From the NCBI GenBank assembly GCA_025360845.1, contig JANYBJ010000148.1:1-60453 (forward strand): a stretch of 60,453 nt of DNA. Reading direction: 5' to 3'. The stretch comes from a bacterium. Its GTDB lineage: Bacteria; Verrucomicrobiota; Kiritimatiellia; RFP12; UBA1067. Position numbers and translations under genes: made by a program. Of this stretch, positions 8,368-17,429 are shown piece after piece (within the stretch, counting starts at the first letter, position 1; every line of letters starts with the position of its first letter). Below the pieces are notes generated by a model. It was not told where the DNA came from. It saw only the letters and a list, made by a program, of their open reading frames with translations, and made no database searches.

Positions 8368-10311
8368 GGCTTACCTCCGCCACCAGTAGTCCCAGTGTTC
8401 CCAGTACGCCCAGTGTTTTTCTTCACCAGGATCGTGACGGCGATCGGCGTACGGCTGCCGAGCCCGAAGATGCCGCCGCCTTCGCGTTGGCGAAGCTCGC
8501 CGCTCGTGCGGCAGTTCCCGCGCAGGTTGAAGACGTAGATGGCGGAAAATTCCTTCTGGATGGTCTTGCGGAAACCTGCCATGGCGTTGCCGTCGAGCCA
8601 CGCGCCGTTGGAGACGAAGGCCACGATGCCGCCGTTCTCGGGGTCGAGGCGGTCAGATGCCCAGCGGAAAGCCTTGATATAGGAGTCGTAAAGAGAACGG
8701 ACGAGCGTGGCGTCGCTGGCGGCGACGTAGGTGTCCTCGATACGCTTTTCGAGATTCGGGTAGCTCTGGTTCTGGGCATTGTCGTTGGCGGACTTCTGTC
8801 CGACGGAATACGGCGGGTTGCCGATGATGATGCGCAACGGGGCCTTGCGCTGGGCGCGGACGCGCTTGGAGTTGTCCACGAAGCCGTCGTTGAGATCAAG
8901 GGTGCCTTCGCCCTCGCCGAGCTGGAAGGTGTCGGTCAGGCAGACGCCCTCGAACGGCTGGTCGGGCTTGTCAGGCGTGCGCTCGTGATAGGCGTTCTCG
9001 ATGTTGATGGAGGCGATGTAATAGGCCAGGAGCACGATTTCGTTGGCGTGCAGCTCCTTGGCGTATTTGCGTTCGAGGGCCTTGCTGCTGATGAGACCGG
9101 ACTGCAGCAGGCGGGTCATGAAGGTGCCGGTGCCGGTGAACGGGTCGAGGATGTGGATGTTTTCGTCCGAGAGGTCGCGGTTGAATTCGCTCTTGAGCAC
9201 GTCGGCCACAGAGTGGAGCATGAAGTCCACGACCTCGACGGGCGTGTATACGATGCCGAGTTTTTCGACGACCTTGGGGAAGGCGGTCTTGAAGAACTTG
9301 TCGTACAGCTCGACGATGGTCTTCTGCTTGGCTTCGCCGTTGTCGATGCCCTTGGTGCGCATTTTGACGGATTCGTAGAACTCGTGCAGGATGACGCGGT
9401 CTTTTTCCAGCGTAAGGGCGGAGAGCTTGTCCAGCATGCCCTGCATGGCTTTCGAGACGGGGTTGTTCTCGACGAACTTGTAGTATTCGAAAAGGGCGTC
9501 GAAGACGGGCTTGGTGATGAGATGCTGGGCCAGCATCTGGATGGCGTCGTCCTGGGTGATGGACGGGTTGATGTTCTGGAGCAGGCCCTTGAGGAAGGTG
9601 TCGAAGGCCTTCTTTTGCGGGCCGCCCTGCGCGATGAAGGCGGTGATCTGCTCGATGTGGCGCTCGGCGATCTTGGCGACGTCCCGCGCCCACTGTTCCC
9701 AATAGCGCTTGTTGCCGACCTTCTCGACCATCTTGGCGAAGATGACGTGGCAGAGGGCGCCGAGGTCGGCGAAGTTCTTCTTCTGGACTTCGGCCTCGAA
9801 GCGGGTGCGGTCTTCGTCGTCCCAGGTCTGGCCGGCGGAGGAGCCGCCTTTGCTGTCGATGACCGTGACCTGGTCGGGCAGGCGCTTGCTGAGGTTGATC
9901 TTGTTGATGAGCGCGTCGAAGCGGTCGTCGTGGGCGCGGAGCGCGTTCAGGACGGTCCAGACCACGCGGAAGCGGTCGTTGTCGTCCAGCGCGTCTTCGG
10001 GGGCGGTGCCGGAAGGGATCAGCACGGGGATGATGATGTAGCCGTATTTCTTGCCGTGCGAGGTGCGCATGACGCGGCCGACCGACTGGACCACGTCGAC
10101 CTGCGAGTTGCGGGGCGAGAGGAAGAGCACGGCGTCGAGGGAGGGCACGTCCACGCCTTCGGAGAGGCAGCGCACGTTGCACAGGACGCGGCACTCGCGG
10201 CTGGACCGTCCGACGGATTTGAGCCAGGTCAGTTTCTCCTCGCGGGTCAGCGCGGACATGGTGCCGTCCACGTGGTCGGCGGTGACGTCGACCAGCGCCT
10301 TCTTTGCACGT
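8322..10311 (-). pseudogene. Type ISP restriction-modification gene, 5'-truncated main part
   Basis: The frame opens near 10311 without its proper start. It contains the C-terminal half of an SF2 helicase (NVRCLSEGVDVPSLDAV, QVDVVQSVGRVMR, motifs V-VI), a helical spacer, and an N6-adenine methylase with DPFTGTGTF (motif I) and NPPY (motif IV). This order is typical of single-chain type ISP enzymes such as LlaGI, whose N-terminal nuclease and helicase motifs I-IV are missing here. Methylase homology ends at VTILVKK (8418); the last 32 codons to 8322 are read out of the 9-nt array and the four-helix gene. Bases 10312-10435 upstream are AT-rich with no gene. Confidence 0.82.
8383..8418 (-). repeat. 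Right 9-nt array of the IVS-like element
   Basis: Four perfect 9-nt units on the plus strand: CCAGTAGTC, CCAGTGTTC, CCAGTACGC, CCAGTGTTT. On the minus strand they read CTGGGNNNA, the same core as the left array. They begin where methylase homology ends. Confidence 0.85.
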
Positions 10312-10435
10312 ACTCCCCTTGAAAAAAGTCTTAGGCAGACGCCACGCCGTCAGCAACAGACTCGGAATAATAAGTAGATTAAAAATATCAAACTTCCATA
10401 GTAGCGTCACTGCGAAACGAATACATAACTTTACG

Positions 10436-11812
10436 CTACAGGCCGGGCTCCCCTGAGTTGAGGAAAAGGTCTCGAGCCTCAGCGATGCACGAAAACCGTC
10501 CCTCCAGTTGCGCGTCGTAAAGTTCATTCAGCAAGGTGCCCATGTCCGGTCCGGGCCGCACGCCCCAAGCCAGCAGGTCGCGGCCGCGCACGAGCGGCTC
10601 GGGCAACACGGGTTCGGACGTGAACGACTCGTGGGCCTCTTTAAGAAAACGCCAGGTCGAGAAATCGTTGTTGCTGTGGAGGATGTCCAGACGCATCAGC
10701 TCCATCATCCGGGGGAAGTGCGGCATGCCCAAAAAACGGCGAAGCTTAGCGGGCCGCATTTTTTTTGCCTCCACGAAGTGCATGTGGCCCAGCACCAGCG
10801 CCTTCACCTCCGCGATCCGCGCCGAGGGCTGCCGCAACCGCAGCAGGAGCGATTCCGCCAGCTCCGCGCCGACCGCCGCGTGACAGGGGAAGCGGATGCG
10901 CGTGGCGCCCGAATCGGGCTCGACCGTTTCGCAGGAGGTCACGGGTTTGCCGATGTCGTGCAGCAGCACCGCCAGCGCCAGCACCGGGTCGCGCGGCGTT
11001 GCCAGCTCGTCCAGCATCAGACACGTGTGTGTCCAGACGTCGCCCTCGGGGTGGAACTGCGGCGGCTGCGCCGTCCCGGCCAGCGCCGCGACCTCGGGGA
11101 GGAAGTGCGCCAGCAGGCCGGTTTCGCGCAGAAGCGCCAGCCCGGCGGACGGCCGCGGCGACTCGCACAGCAGCCGGATGAACTCGGTCGCGATCCGCTC
11201 CGCGCTCACACTGCCGATCCAGTCCGCATGACGCTTCACCGCGGCGCAGGTTGCCGGCTCGATTTCAAAATCCAATACGGAGGCGAAGCGCACGGCCCGC
11301 AACAGCCGCAGATGGTCCTCGCGGAAACGCGCCTCGGGCTCGCCGATGGCCCGGATCACCCGTGCGCCGAGGTCGGCCAAGCCGCCCACATAGTCGATCA
11401 CTTCGCCGCTTTCGGGCTGGCAGAAAAGGCCATTCACCGTGAAGTCCCGGCGCTGCGCGTCGCCCTCGGCGGTGGCGAAGGTCACGCGCTCGGGGTGCCG
11501 TCCGTCGGCATACGCGCCGTCGGTGCGGAAGGTCGCGACATCGAACTGGAAGCCGTCGCGCCGGACCAGCACCACGCCGAACGCCTTGCCCACCGCCACG
11601 GTCTGTCTTGGGAAGAGCGCTTCGACCTGGTCCGGCGTGGCCGAGGTCGCGATATCGATGTCTTTGATGGCGCGTCCCAGCAATGCGTCGCGAACGCAGC
11701 CGCCCGCGAAGAGTGCCGAGGCTCCGGCGCGGGTCAGGTCGCGCGCCAGGCCGCGCGCGGCCGCCACCATCGCCGCGTCCGAGGGATGGAAACGTGTCGT
11801 CTGGGTATTCAT
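10436..11812 (-). CDS. cca: CCA tRNA nucleotidyltransferase with HD domain
   Basis: 458 residues. It adds or repairs the 3' CCA end of tRNA (the class II family also includes poly(A) polymerases). The nucleotidyltransferase head shows FAGGCVRDALLG followed by KDIDIAT, the DxD metal site. RRDFTVNGL is the next conserved motif, then REDHLRLLRAVRFA in the neck. An HD phosphohydrolase domain follows (LLHDIGKP at about 270-277). The start ATG at 11812 lies 6 bp after the stop of the 668-residue orphan gene, so the two are probably co-transcribed. The specificity (CCA, A only or CC only) cannot be decided from the sequence alone. Confidence 0.92.
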   Translation of the reverse strand: MNTQTTRFHPSDAAMVAAARGLARDLTRAGASALFAGGCVRDALLGRAIKDIDIATSATPDQVEALFPRQTVAVGKAFGVVLVRRDGFQFDVATFRTDGAYADGRHPERVTFATAEGDAQRRDFTVNGLFCQPESGEVIDYVGGLADLGARVIRAIGEPEARFREDHLRLLRAVRFASVLDFEIEPATCAAVKRHADWIGSVSAERIATEFIRLLCESPRPSAGLALLRETGLLAHFLPEVAALAGTAQPPQFHPEGDVWTHTCLMLDELATPRDPVLALAVLLHDIGKPVTSCETVEPDSGATRIRFPCHAAVGAELAESLLLRLRQPSARIAEVKALVLGHMHFVEAKKMRPAKLRRFLGMPHFPRMMELMRLDILHSNNDFSTWRFLKEAHESFTSEPVLPEPLVRGRDLLAWGVRPGPDMGTLLNELYDAQLEGRFSCIAEARDLFLNSGEPGL

Positions 11813-11818
11813 GGCGTG

Positions 11819-13825
11819 TCACAACGGCTGCATGGGCGCGGGCTTGCCTTTATGGGAAACCGGGTGGGCCGCGAACTCGGCGTCGATGCAGGCGCGGATG
11901 AGTCGGGCCAATGCGGCCGCATCCGTGTTTTCCATCCGCGCCAACACTTTAGCCCAGCGGTAGGAGAAGGTCTTTTCGCCCTGCTTGCTGTGCTTGAACA
12001 GCGTGTCGAACGCGCGGCGGTTCTGGCGGTACTCCGACTGCATGCCGCGCAGGCGGTCGGCCAGGGCGTTCACATAGGTGTCGGCAAACGACTGGGGATT
12101 CGCGACGAAGCGGGCGCGCGAGATGACGGGCCGAGCGTATGCCGCGGCGAAGGCCTCCAGCTTTTTCTCGTAATCGACGAAGGTGCCCGCATGGTCGGCC
12201 ACAACGATCCGCTGCGGGTGGCCGACCTCGTCCATCAGGAGCATCTCGTCGCCTCGGTCGAACGTCACCTCACCCTCCTGGGTCGTGCGCCCGACGACCA
12301 GGTTGGGCGCGGCCGCCTGGCCGAGCAGACGCGCGAACCCTAGGGCGAACGCGTCGTCTCTGAGGCGGACGTCCGGGATCTTGTCGGTCGCCAGGCCGTT
12401 GATGAAATCCCGCTCGTAGTATGTCGTCCAAATGCGCGTGCCGTGGTACGCCGGATTGGCGCCCATGTAGGTTTCCGTCACGGTGCGGGTGTCGATGCGG
12501 CCCGGCAGCAGCATGCCCAGTTCCCAGCAGCCCAGCCGGCGGTCGAGGGTGTAGTCCGTGTAGTCTTGGGCCTCCATGATCGCCCAGAGCAGGTCTTTGC
12601 CCGCGTCGAGATGCTCGCGGATTCCCCACCGCTGGATACGGATGATCCGCAACACGGGCTTCTCCACGCCGCGGTGTTTGACTTCGGACAGGTAGGCGCG
12701 GTGGCCCCCGACCGGCGGGAGAAGCCGGAGGTCAGGCAGGAGTCCGCCGATGTTGACGTATTGGAGGGTTCCGAATTCGCGGATGTAGTTGCAGATGAAG
12801 CCCCTGATCCGCTGGTCGTTGAGGGCGACGGTAGAGGCCTCCGGAGACTTTTCGCCGGCTTCGCCGAAAGCGGAATCGAAAACCAACTCGCCGTTCTCAA
12901 TGCGTCCGCCCTGCAGCCAACGGATCTTATGGAAAAACTCGGGCGTGAGACCGCTCACCACCGTCTCCGCCAGCGTGTCGTTGGCCTCGTCGATCAGGCA
13001 GGCGAACATGCGGTTGCGCCAGAGCTGGACATGAGGCAAATCCTTATGAAAGACGTGGGGCACGGCTTTTTTAAAACAGTCGACCAGTTCCGCATGCCAG
13101 GCGCGGAGCTGATCCACAGGCGCGTGTACGATATCGCGCCCCTCAAAAGCCTTGTAGCCGAACGTGCCGTCCGACGCGAAGAACGCCACCTCGCGGTGGC
13201 CGATCCGGTTCCGCTGCGCCGAGTAATCCCTGATTTCTATCAAATGCTGGCGCAGGAACGGCTCGCCCAGCGTACTCAGCGAGTCCAGCGCCTGGACCGT
13301 CAAGTAGCGCGTGCCGGTAACGAAATTGTAATAGTAGAGCGCCAGACCCCCGAGTGCGAGCTTCGCTTTTTCAATCGTCGCAATGATTTCGGGGGTCTCT
13401 TGCGGCTCAGGGCTGATGCGCCAGTACTCGCCGCGCTCGCGGATGGCTTGCTGGACTTTGGCGTTCCGCGCGTTGAGAAAACGGATGTGAGGCTTGGTGG
13501 TCTTCTCCAGCAAGAGGTCGTCGCCCTGAAAGGCCAGCCCCATCTTGTCGGGCTCCGGACGGATCAGGATGTTGCGCCCGTCCATGATGAGGTCAACGGC
13601 GGACTCCCAGACCATCTCCTTGTCCTGATCTGAGAGCGGGGGCACCCCTTGGCTGCACCGCTGGCTGTCGAGCAGGCCGGTGTAATAAAGCCGCTGCATC
13701 GCATGGGTCATGCGGGGGAGCGTCACCAGAACGCGGGCATCGACGAAGAGCGTCCCGATGCGGCTTTTGAGTTTTCCCTCGGCATCGGTCGCCAAAGGGT
13801 GCTCGCCAAAGAGAGTCAGACTCAT
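11819..13825 (-). CDS. Large hypothetical protein, unrecognised
   Basis: 668 residues with normal codon use and a good RBS (AGGAGG before the ATG at 13825). I do not recognise a domain. There is no signal peptide or membrane helix, so it is cytoplasmic. The middle holds a striking conserved-looking block: HRAYLSEVKHRGVEKPVLRI, then EAQDYTDYTLDRRLGCWELG and GTRIWTTYYERDFING. The dense charged and aromatic residues suggest an enzyme core. It lies 23 bp downstream of a PIN toxin gene and 6 bp upstream of cca, all on the minus strand. This could be an operon of antitoxin, toxin, orphan and cca, and may hint at a role in tRNA or RNA metabolism. Confidence 0.7.
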   Translation of the reverse strand: MSLTLFGEHPLATDAEGKLKSRIGTLFVDARVLVTLPRMTHAMQRLYYTGLLDSQRCSQGVPPLSDQDKEMVWESAVDLIMDGRNILIRPEPDKMGLAFQGDDLLLEKTTKPHIRFLNARNAKVQQAIRERGEYWRISPEPQETPEIIATIEKAKLALGGLALYYYNFVTGTRYLTVQALDSLSTLGEPFLRQHLIEIRDYSAQRNRIGHREVAFFASDGTFGYKAFEGRDIVHAPVDQLRAWHAELVDCFKKAVPHVFHKDLPHVQLWRNRMFACLIDEANDTLAETVVSGLTPEFFHKIRWLQGGRIENGELVFDSAFGEAGEKSPEASTVALNDQRIRGFICNYIREFGTLQYVNIGGLLPDLRLLPPVGGHRAYLSEVKHRGVEKPVLRIIRIQRWGIREHLDAGKDLLWAIMEAQDYTDYTLDRRLGCWELGMLLPGRIDTRTVTETYMGANPAYHGTRIWTTYYERDFINGLATDKIPDVRLRDDAFALGFARLLGQAAAPNLVVGRTTQEGEVTFDRGDEMLLMDEVGHPQRIVVADHAGTFVDYEKKLEAFAAAYARPVISRARFVANPQSFADTYVNALADRLRGMQSEYRQNRRAFDTLFKHSKQGEKTFSYRWAKVLARMENTDAAALARLIRACIDAEFAAHPVSHKGKPAPMQPL

Positions 13826-13848
13826 TTCACAACCTCCTGATGTTTAAG

Positions 13849-14286
13849 TCAGCTCAACACCCGTTTGCGCAGCCACACGTCGGGAGTCATGACGCGGACC
13901 ACCTTGGACGCGCGCTCGATCACCTCGGTGTCGTAGGTCAGCAGAACCGCATCCGACAGGTGGGCGACCGCCACGTAAACCGCATCCGCGCCGCGCAGGA
14001 AAAACGTCGCCGCGAAACGCTCCGCCGTTTCCGCACACTCCTCCGAAAGCGGTTGCCAGGCATGCCCGTTGAAACCGCGCACCCACTCGGCGGCCAGACG
14101 CCCCTGCCGCGCGTTGCGCGTCTTGCGGCCGATGGTGGCGGCCACCTCGACAGGCAGCAGCAGCGGCGAAAACAGGCGGGCCGATTTATCAGCCGCCCGC
14201 AGAAGGCACGCGCGGCAGGTTTTCGAGGCCGGATCATGCTCGTCTAACGCGCCCACCCAGATGTTCGCATCGAGGGTCAGTTTCAT
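13849..14286 (-). CDS. PIN-domain toxin (VapC-like)
   Basis: 145 residues. PIN-domain ribonucleases cleave RNA with a cluster of acidic residues. Visible ones are LTLDANIWV (first Asp), LLPVEVAATIGR (Glu), FFLRGADAVYVAVA (Asp) and LLTYDTEV (Asp). I start it at the ATG at 14286, which overlaps the antitoxin stop (ATGA); the frame opens ten codons earlier but inside the antitoxin. The tight overlap with an upstream DNA-binding partner makes a toxin-antitoxin pair very likely. Confidence 0.87.
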   Translation of the reverse strand: MKLTLDANIWVGALDEHDPASKTCRACLLRAADKSARLFSPLLLPVEVAATIGRKTRNARQGRLAAEWVRGFNGHAWQPLSEECAETAERFAATFFLRGADAVYVAVAHLSDAVLLTYDTEVIERASKVVRVMTPDVWLRKRVLS

Positions 14287-14561
14287 CGGCGGTCCGCCTG
14301 AAGAAGGGTTCGGCACGTCCGCTTGTCGACCGCCGCCTTGCTGATTTTCTCGGCCAGCGCTGCGGTCTCTCGCACCCAGTTATCCGCCCAGGCGCGTTTT
14401 TCTCCCGCTGTTGGCGCGTCGGGATATTCCAGGGATACGCTTCCGTCCAGCCACAGTTCATAAAGACGCTGGGTGACGGCGCGTATGGGCTGCCCGTCGA
14501 GTGAGCTTTTCGACTTCACCCGCCGGTAAAGCGCGTCGGGCAGTTCAATTGTGGTTTTCAT
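14283..14561 (-). CDS. Antitoxin, ribbon-helix-helix type
   Basis: 92 residues. The N-terminus MKTTIELPDALYRRVKSKS is the beta-strand and first helix of ribbon-helix-helix (CopG/Arc-like) antitoxins. The C-terminal part (WADNWVRETAALAEKIS) should wrap the toxin. The start is the ATG at 14561; a longer frame from 14588 would run into the upstream direct repeats. It probably autoregulates through the octamer repeats just upstream. Confidence 0.8.
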   Translation of the reverse strand: MKTTIELPDALYRRVKSKSSLDGQPIRAVTQRLYELWLDGSVSLEYPDAPTAGEKRAWADNWVRETAALAEKISKAAVDKRTCRTLLQADRR

Positions 14562-14568
14562 AACGAAG

Positions 14569-14599
14569 CCATATTCCCATATTCCCATATTGCTGTCAA
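14569..14599 (-). promoter_or_regulatory. Octamer repeats and -35 box upstream of the antitoxin
   Basis: Three direct 8-bp copies of CCATATTC/G (14569-14592, plus strand) lie just upstream of the antitoxin start. A minus-strand TTGACA (14594-14599) precedes them. The repeats fall where the -10 region should be, so they are good candidates for the ribbon-helix-helix operator. Confidence 0.55.
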
Positions 14600-14636
14600 T
14601 GGAACGCCGGGCATGTTGCTCGCGTCATCGCGTATT

Positions 14637-14704
14637 CGTTTGTAGTGTTCCCGTCAGGGAATTCTTGGCAGTGCCGGAGAAGCGCCTCACGGCGCCACAA
14701 ACGG
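14637..14704. repeat. REP family 1, inverted pair
   Basis: An inverted copy (14637-14666, starting CGTTTGTAGTG) faces a direct copy (14679-14704, GAAGCGCCTCACGGCGCC). Each unit has GAAG, a short stem with a TNAC-type loop, and a CACTACAAACG foot; this direct copy lacks three bases of the foot. It lies between the fucosidase 3' end and the antitoxin. Confidence 0.75.
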
Positions 14705-14723
14705 TTGCTGCCAAACTCGTCAC

Positions 14724-17390
14724 TTACTGCTCTTTCAAAGCATCATCGAGCGCATAGGCTTTTCCGGCTTTTGTCGCGAGGGTCACGGTCTTCGCTCCGA
14801 GGCGGACGGTGCAGGGGCCGCCGATGGAGGAGCGGATGACCGTGCGGGTCAGCTTGCCCTGCTGCCACGCGAGATCGACCTCGAAGCCGCCGCGTGCGCG
14901 CAGGCCTTTGGCCGCGCCGTCCGGCCACGCCTGCGGCAGGGCGGGGAGCAGCACGAGCTCGCCCGAATGCGATTGCACCAGCATCTCGCAGACGGCGGCG
15001 GTGATGCCGAAGTTGCCGTCCATCTGGAAGGGCGGGTGGTTGGCGAAGAGGTTAGGCAGCGTGTTGTAAGTGAGCAGGCTGCGCACCATGCGGTGGGCGT
15101 TTTCGGGCTCGCCCAGCCGCGCCCACAGCGCGCAGCGCCAGGGCCACGTCCAACTGCGGCGGCTGTCGCCCGCTTCGCCGCGCGCGGCGAGCGAGACGGC
15201 GGCGGCCCTGGCCAGCTCGGGCGTCGCGCCCAGGCTGATCTGATGTCCCGGATAGACCGCGAAGAGGTGCGAGGTGTGGCGGTGCTGGTCTTTGGGGTCG
15301 TCGCGGTCTGTCATCCACTCCTGTAGCTGGCCCCACTTGCCGATCTTCGGGGTGACCAGCCGGTCGCGCAGCGCGGCGAGCGCGTCGCGGTACGGTTTGT
15401 CCGAGCCCAGCGCGTCGGCCGCGGTCACGGTGTTGTTGAAAAGGTCCCAGACGATCTCCTGGCTGTAGCTCACGCCGTCCTCGTCCGGGCCGTGTTCGGG
15501 CGACCAGCAGTTCGGGACGACCAGCCGTCCATCGGGCAACGCTTTGAGCTGGTCCTGCCAGAAATCGCAGACCTCCTTCATGATCGGGTAGGCGGTCTGC
15601 TTCAGATACGTTTTGTCGCCGGTGAAGGCGTAGTGCTCCCAAAGGTGCTGGCAGTACCAGGCGTTGGCGGTCTTGTCCCATTTCCAGCCGAGTCCGCCGA
15701 AGATGTTGTGCGAGGTGCGCACGGCCCAGCCGCGCGCGGGTGCGCCGCCGGCGGTGCGGAACTCCTTCTCCGCCTGCGTGGCTTTGCGCCAGACCGGGAG
15801 CTGGCTGCGGATGAGGTCGATGAAGGCCGTGTGGCAGTCGGCGAGGTTGGCGGGCTCGGCGGGCCAGTAGTTCATCTGGATATTGATGTTGGAGTGGTAG
15901 TCGCTGTGCCACGGCGGGTTGTTGCTGTCGTTCCAGAGCCCCTGCAGGTTGGCGGGCAGGGTGCCGGGACGCGAGCAGCCTTGCAGCAGGTAGCGGCCGT
16001 AGTGGAAGAGCAGGGCTTCGAGTTCGGGGTCGGGCGTGTCTTTGGCGTAGGCCGCGAGGCGTTCGTCGGTGGGCAGGTCGCGCTGGGCCGGGGCGGTCGC
16101 GCCGAGGTTCAGCGCCACCCGTCCCATGAATGCGGCGATGTCGGCGAGCTGCGCTTCGCGCAGCTTGGCGTAGGGCGTGGCGCCGGCGCGTTTGAGCTGC
16201 TCGCTGACGAGCGGTGCGGACGGAGCGCCCTTCCAGTTGCGGGCGGGGTCGGGCAGGTAGCTGGTGGCAGCCGCGAGGGTCAGCGTCAGCGCGTCGCACT
16301 TCTCGAAACGGCAGACGCCGTTCTTGCTTGAGGCCTTGCCGCCTTCGGCCGCCACACGCACGCGTGCCGCGTAATCGAGGCTGTTTTTGAAGCTGCCGTC
16401 AAAGGTCAGGTCGGTCGCGTCGGCGCGGGTTGTTTCCTGGTGCGCGCCTCCGAGTTTGACGGATCCGGTGAAGGCCCCGGGCTTGTCGGCTGTGAGGCGC
16501 ATCACGATCACCTGGTCGGGCGCGCTGGCGAAGGTCTCGCGCCGGAACGTGACTCCGCCCGCGGTGAAGGTGACGGTGTGCAGGCCGGTGGCAAGGTCCA
16601 GCGAGCGGCAGTAGTTCGCGGGCGTCGGCGGGGTCTTGTTCAGGTCGACGCCGGCCAGCCCGATCTCCGCCAGTTGGAAATGCGAATCCCCTTGGTTGGC
16701 GAGGAAGGCGAGACGATAACGGCGGAAGGGCTTCGGAGCCGACACCGAGTAGGTTTTCAGCTCGCCGCGCTTTTCGAAGGCGGGCTGATCCTCGCGGCGG
16801 TCGAGAGGTGTCCAGCTTGTGCCGTCGTTCGAACCGGACAGCTCCCACGTCTTGGGGTCGCGGTCCGGACGGTCCTCGGTTGCGGAGGTGAGCGTGTAGG
16901 CGGCAACGGCGGCGGGTTGCGGCAGGCGGGCCTCCCAGACTACGGGGGTGCCGCGGGGCTCCACGCACCACTTGGTCTCTTTGTTGCCGTCGGTCGAATA
17001 GGTGATACCCTCCGCGGCGTAATAGGGCGTGTGGTCGCTGGCGGCGAGGATCTCGGTCCGGTCGGGGGCGGATGCGTCCATGTCGATCCGCAGGTCGCCG
17101 AAGTTCTGGTACTCGCCCATGGAATCGTACTCGCCGGAGGGGTTCTCGTCGCCGGTCCAGAGCGAGTCCACGTTGAACTGGAGGTGCTCGCTGAAAGCCC
17201 CGCCGAAGAGCATGCAGCCGAGGCGGCCGTTGCCGAGGGGCAGGGCCTGACCCGACCACGCCTGTTCGGCGGCGGGCGCGCGGTACCAGAGCACAAGAGG
17301 CGCGGGTGCCGCAGTCGCGAGACCGAACGTGCTCATCAGGGTTGCAACGAAGACCAACCCTTTGCCGACTGCCACTGCTTGCTGTTTCAT
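14724..17390 (-). CDS. GH95 alpha-L-fucosidase with nested F5/8-type module
   Basis: 888 residues, exported: a signal peptide ends near residue 27 (FGLATAAPA). GH95 enzymes release alpha-1,2-linked L-fucose (some act on L-galactose). The N-terminal domain starts [15 protein letters not shown]. It is interrupted after [13 protein letters not shown] by about 130 residues that look like a discoidin (F5/8 type C) module, for example [20 protein letters not shown], then resumes at [12 protein letters not shown]. The (alpha/alpha)6 barrel has [17 protein letters not shown] and [12 protein letters not shown], where the catalytic Asn residues of the family lie, and [11 protein letters not shown], where the general acid lies. 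The start has AGGAGG. The SGNH gene lies 39 bp upstream, so both probably act on the same fucosylated, esterified glycan. Confidence 0.92.
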   Translation of the reverse strand: MKQQAVAVGKGLVFVATLMSTFGLATAAPAPLVLWYRAPAAEQAWSGQALPLGNGRLGCMLFGGAFSEHLQFNVDSLWTGDENPSGEYDSMGEYQNFGDLRIDMDASAPDRTEILAASDHTPYYAAEGITYSTDGNKETKWCVEPRGTPVVWEARLPQPAAVAAYTLTSATEDRPDRDPKTWELSGSNDGTSWTPLDRREDQPAFEKRGELKTYSVSAPKPFRRYRLAFLANQGDSHFQLAEIGLAGVDLNKTPPTPANYCRSLDLATGLHTVTFTAGGVTFRRETFASAPDQVIVMRLTADKPGAFTGSVKLGGAHQETTRADATDLTFDGSFKNSLDYAARVRVAAEGGKASSKNGVCRFEKCDALTLTLAAATSYLPDPARNWKGAPSAPLVSEQLKRAGATPYAKLREAQLADIAAFMGRVALNLGATAPAQRDLPTDERLAAYAKDTPDPELEALLFHYGRYLLQGCSRPGTLPANLQGLWNDSNNPPWHSDYHSNINIQMNYWPAEPANLADCHTAFIDLIRSQLPVWRKATQAEKEFRTAGGAPARGWAVRTSHNIFGGLGWKWDKTANAWYCQHLWEHYAFTGDKTYLKQTAYPIMKEVCDFWQDQLKALPDGRLVVPNCWSPEHGPDEDGVSYSQEIVWDLFNNTVTAADALGSDKPYRDALAALRDRLVTPKIGKWGQLQEWMTDRDDPKDQHRHTSHLFAVYPGHQISLGATPELARAAAVSLAARGEAGDSRRSWTWPWRCALWARLGEPENAHRMVRSLLTYNTLPNLFANHPPFQMDGNFGITAAVCEMLVQSHSGELVLLPALPQAWPDGAAKGLRARGGFEVDLAWQQGKLTRTVIRSSIGGPCTVRLGAKTVTLATKAGKAYALDDALKEQ

Positions 17391-17429
17391 CCTTTTTCCT
17401 CCTCAATCCGTTCTTGGAACACAGCCACT

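Larger units (their letters stand above)
7760..8417 (-). mobile_element. IVS-like element inserted in the type ISP gene
   Basis: The segment between the conserved blocks ILVKK and LYYHDIGDYL of the methylase contains only the four-helix-bundle ORF and two flanking 9-nt arrays. The codon AAC is present at both edges (8415-8417 and 7760-7762). Deleting 655 nt between them gives ILVKKNDNATLYYHDIG in one frame. Termini are inverted relative to each other, so the transcript can fold into a stem that brings the two coding parts together. I infer an element related to the intervening sequences of 23S rRNA; exact ends are provisional. Confidence 0.65.

Noticed and set aside
7781..8418. CRISPR array from the short repeats
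   Set aside because: Units of 9 nt are contiguous without spacers, and no cas gene is present.
8487..10322. Long plus-strand open frame opposite the type ISP gene
   Set aside because: Composition is Val/Gly/Asp-rich with no domain. The opposite strand has clear methylase and helicase motifs, so this is a GC-driven shadow.
10508..12343. Plus-strand frame opposite cca and the orphan gene
   Set aside because: No start signal or domain; cca motifs are on the minus strand.
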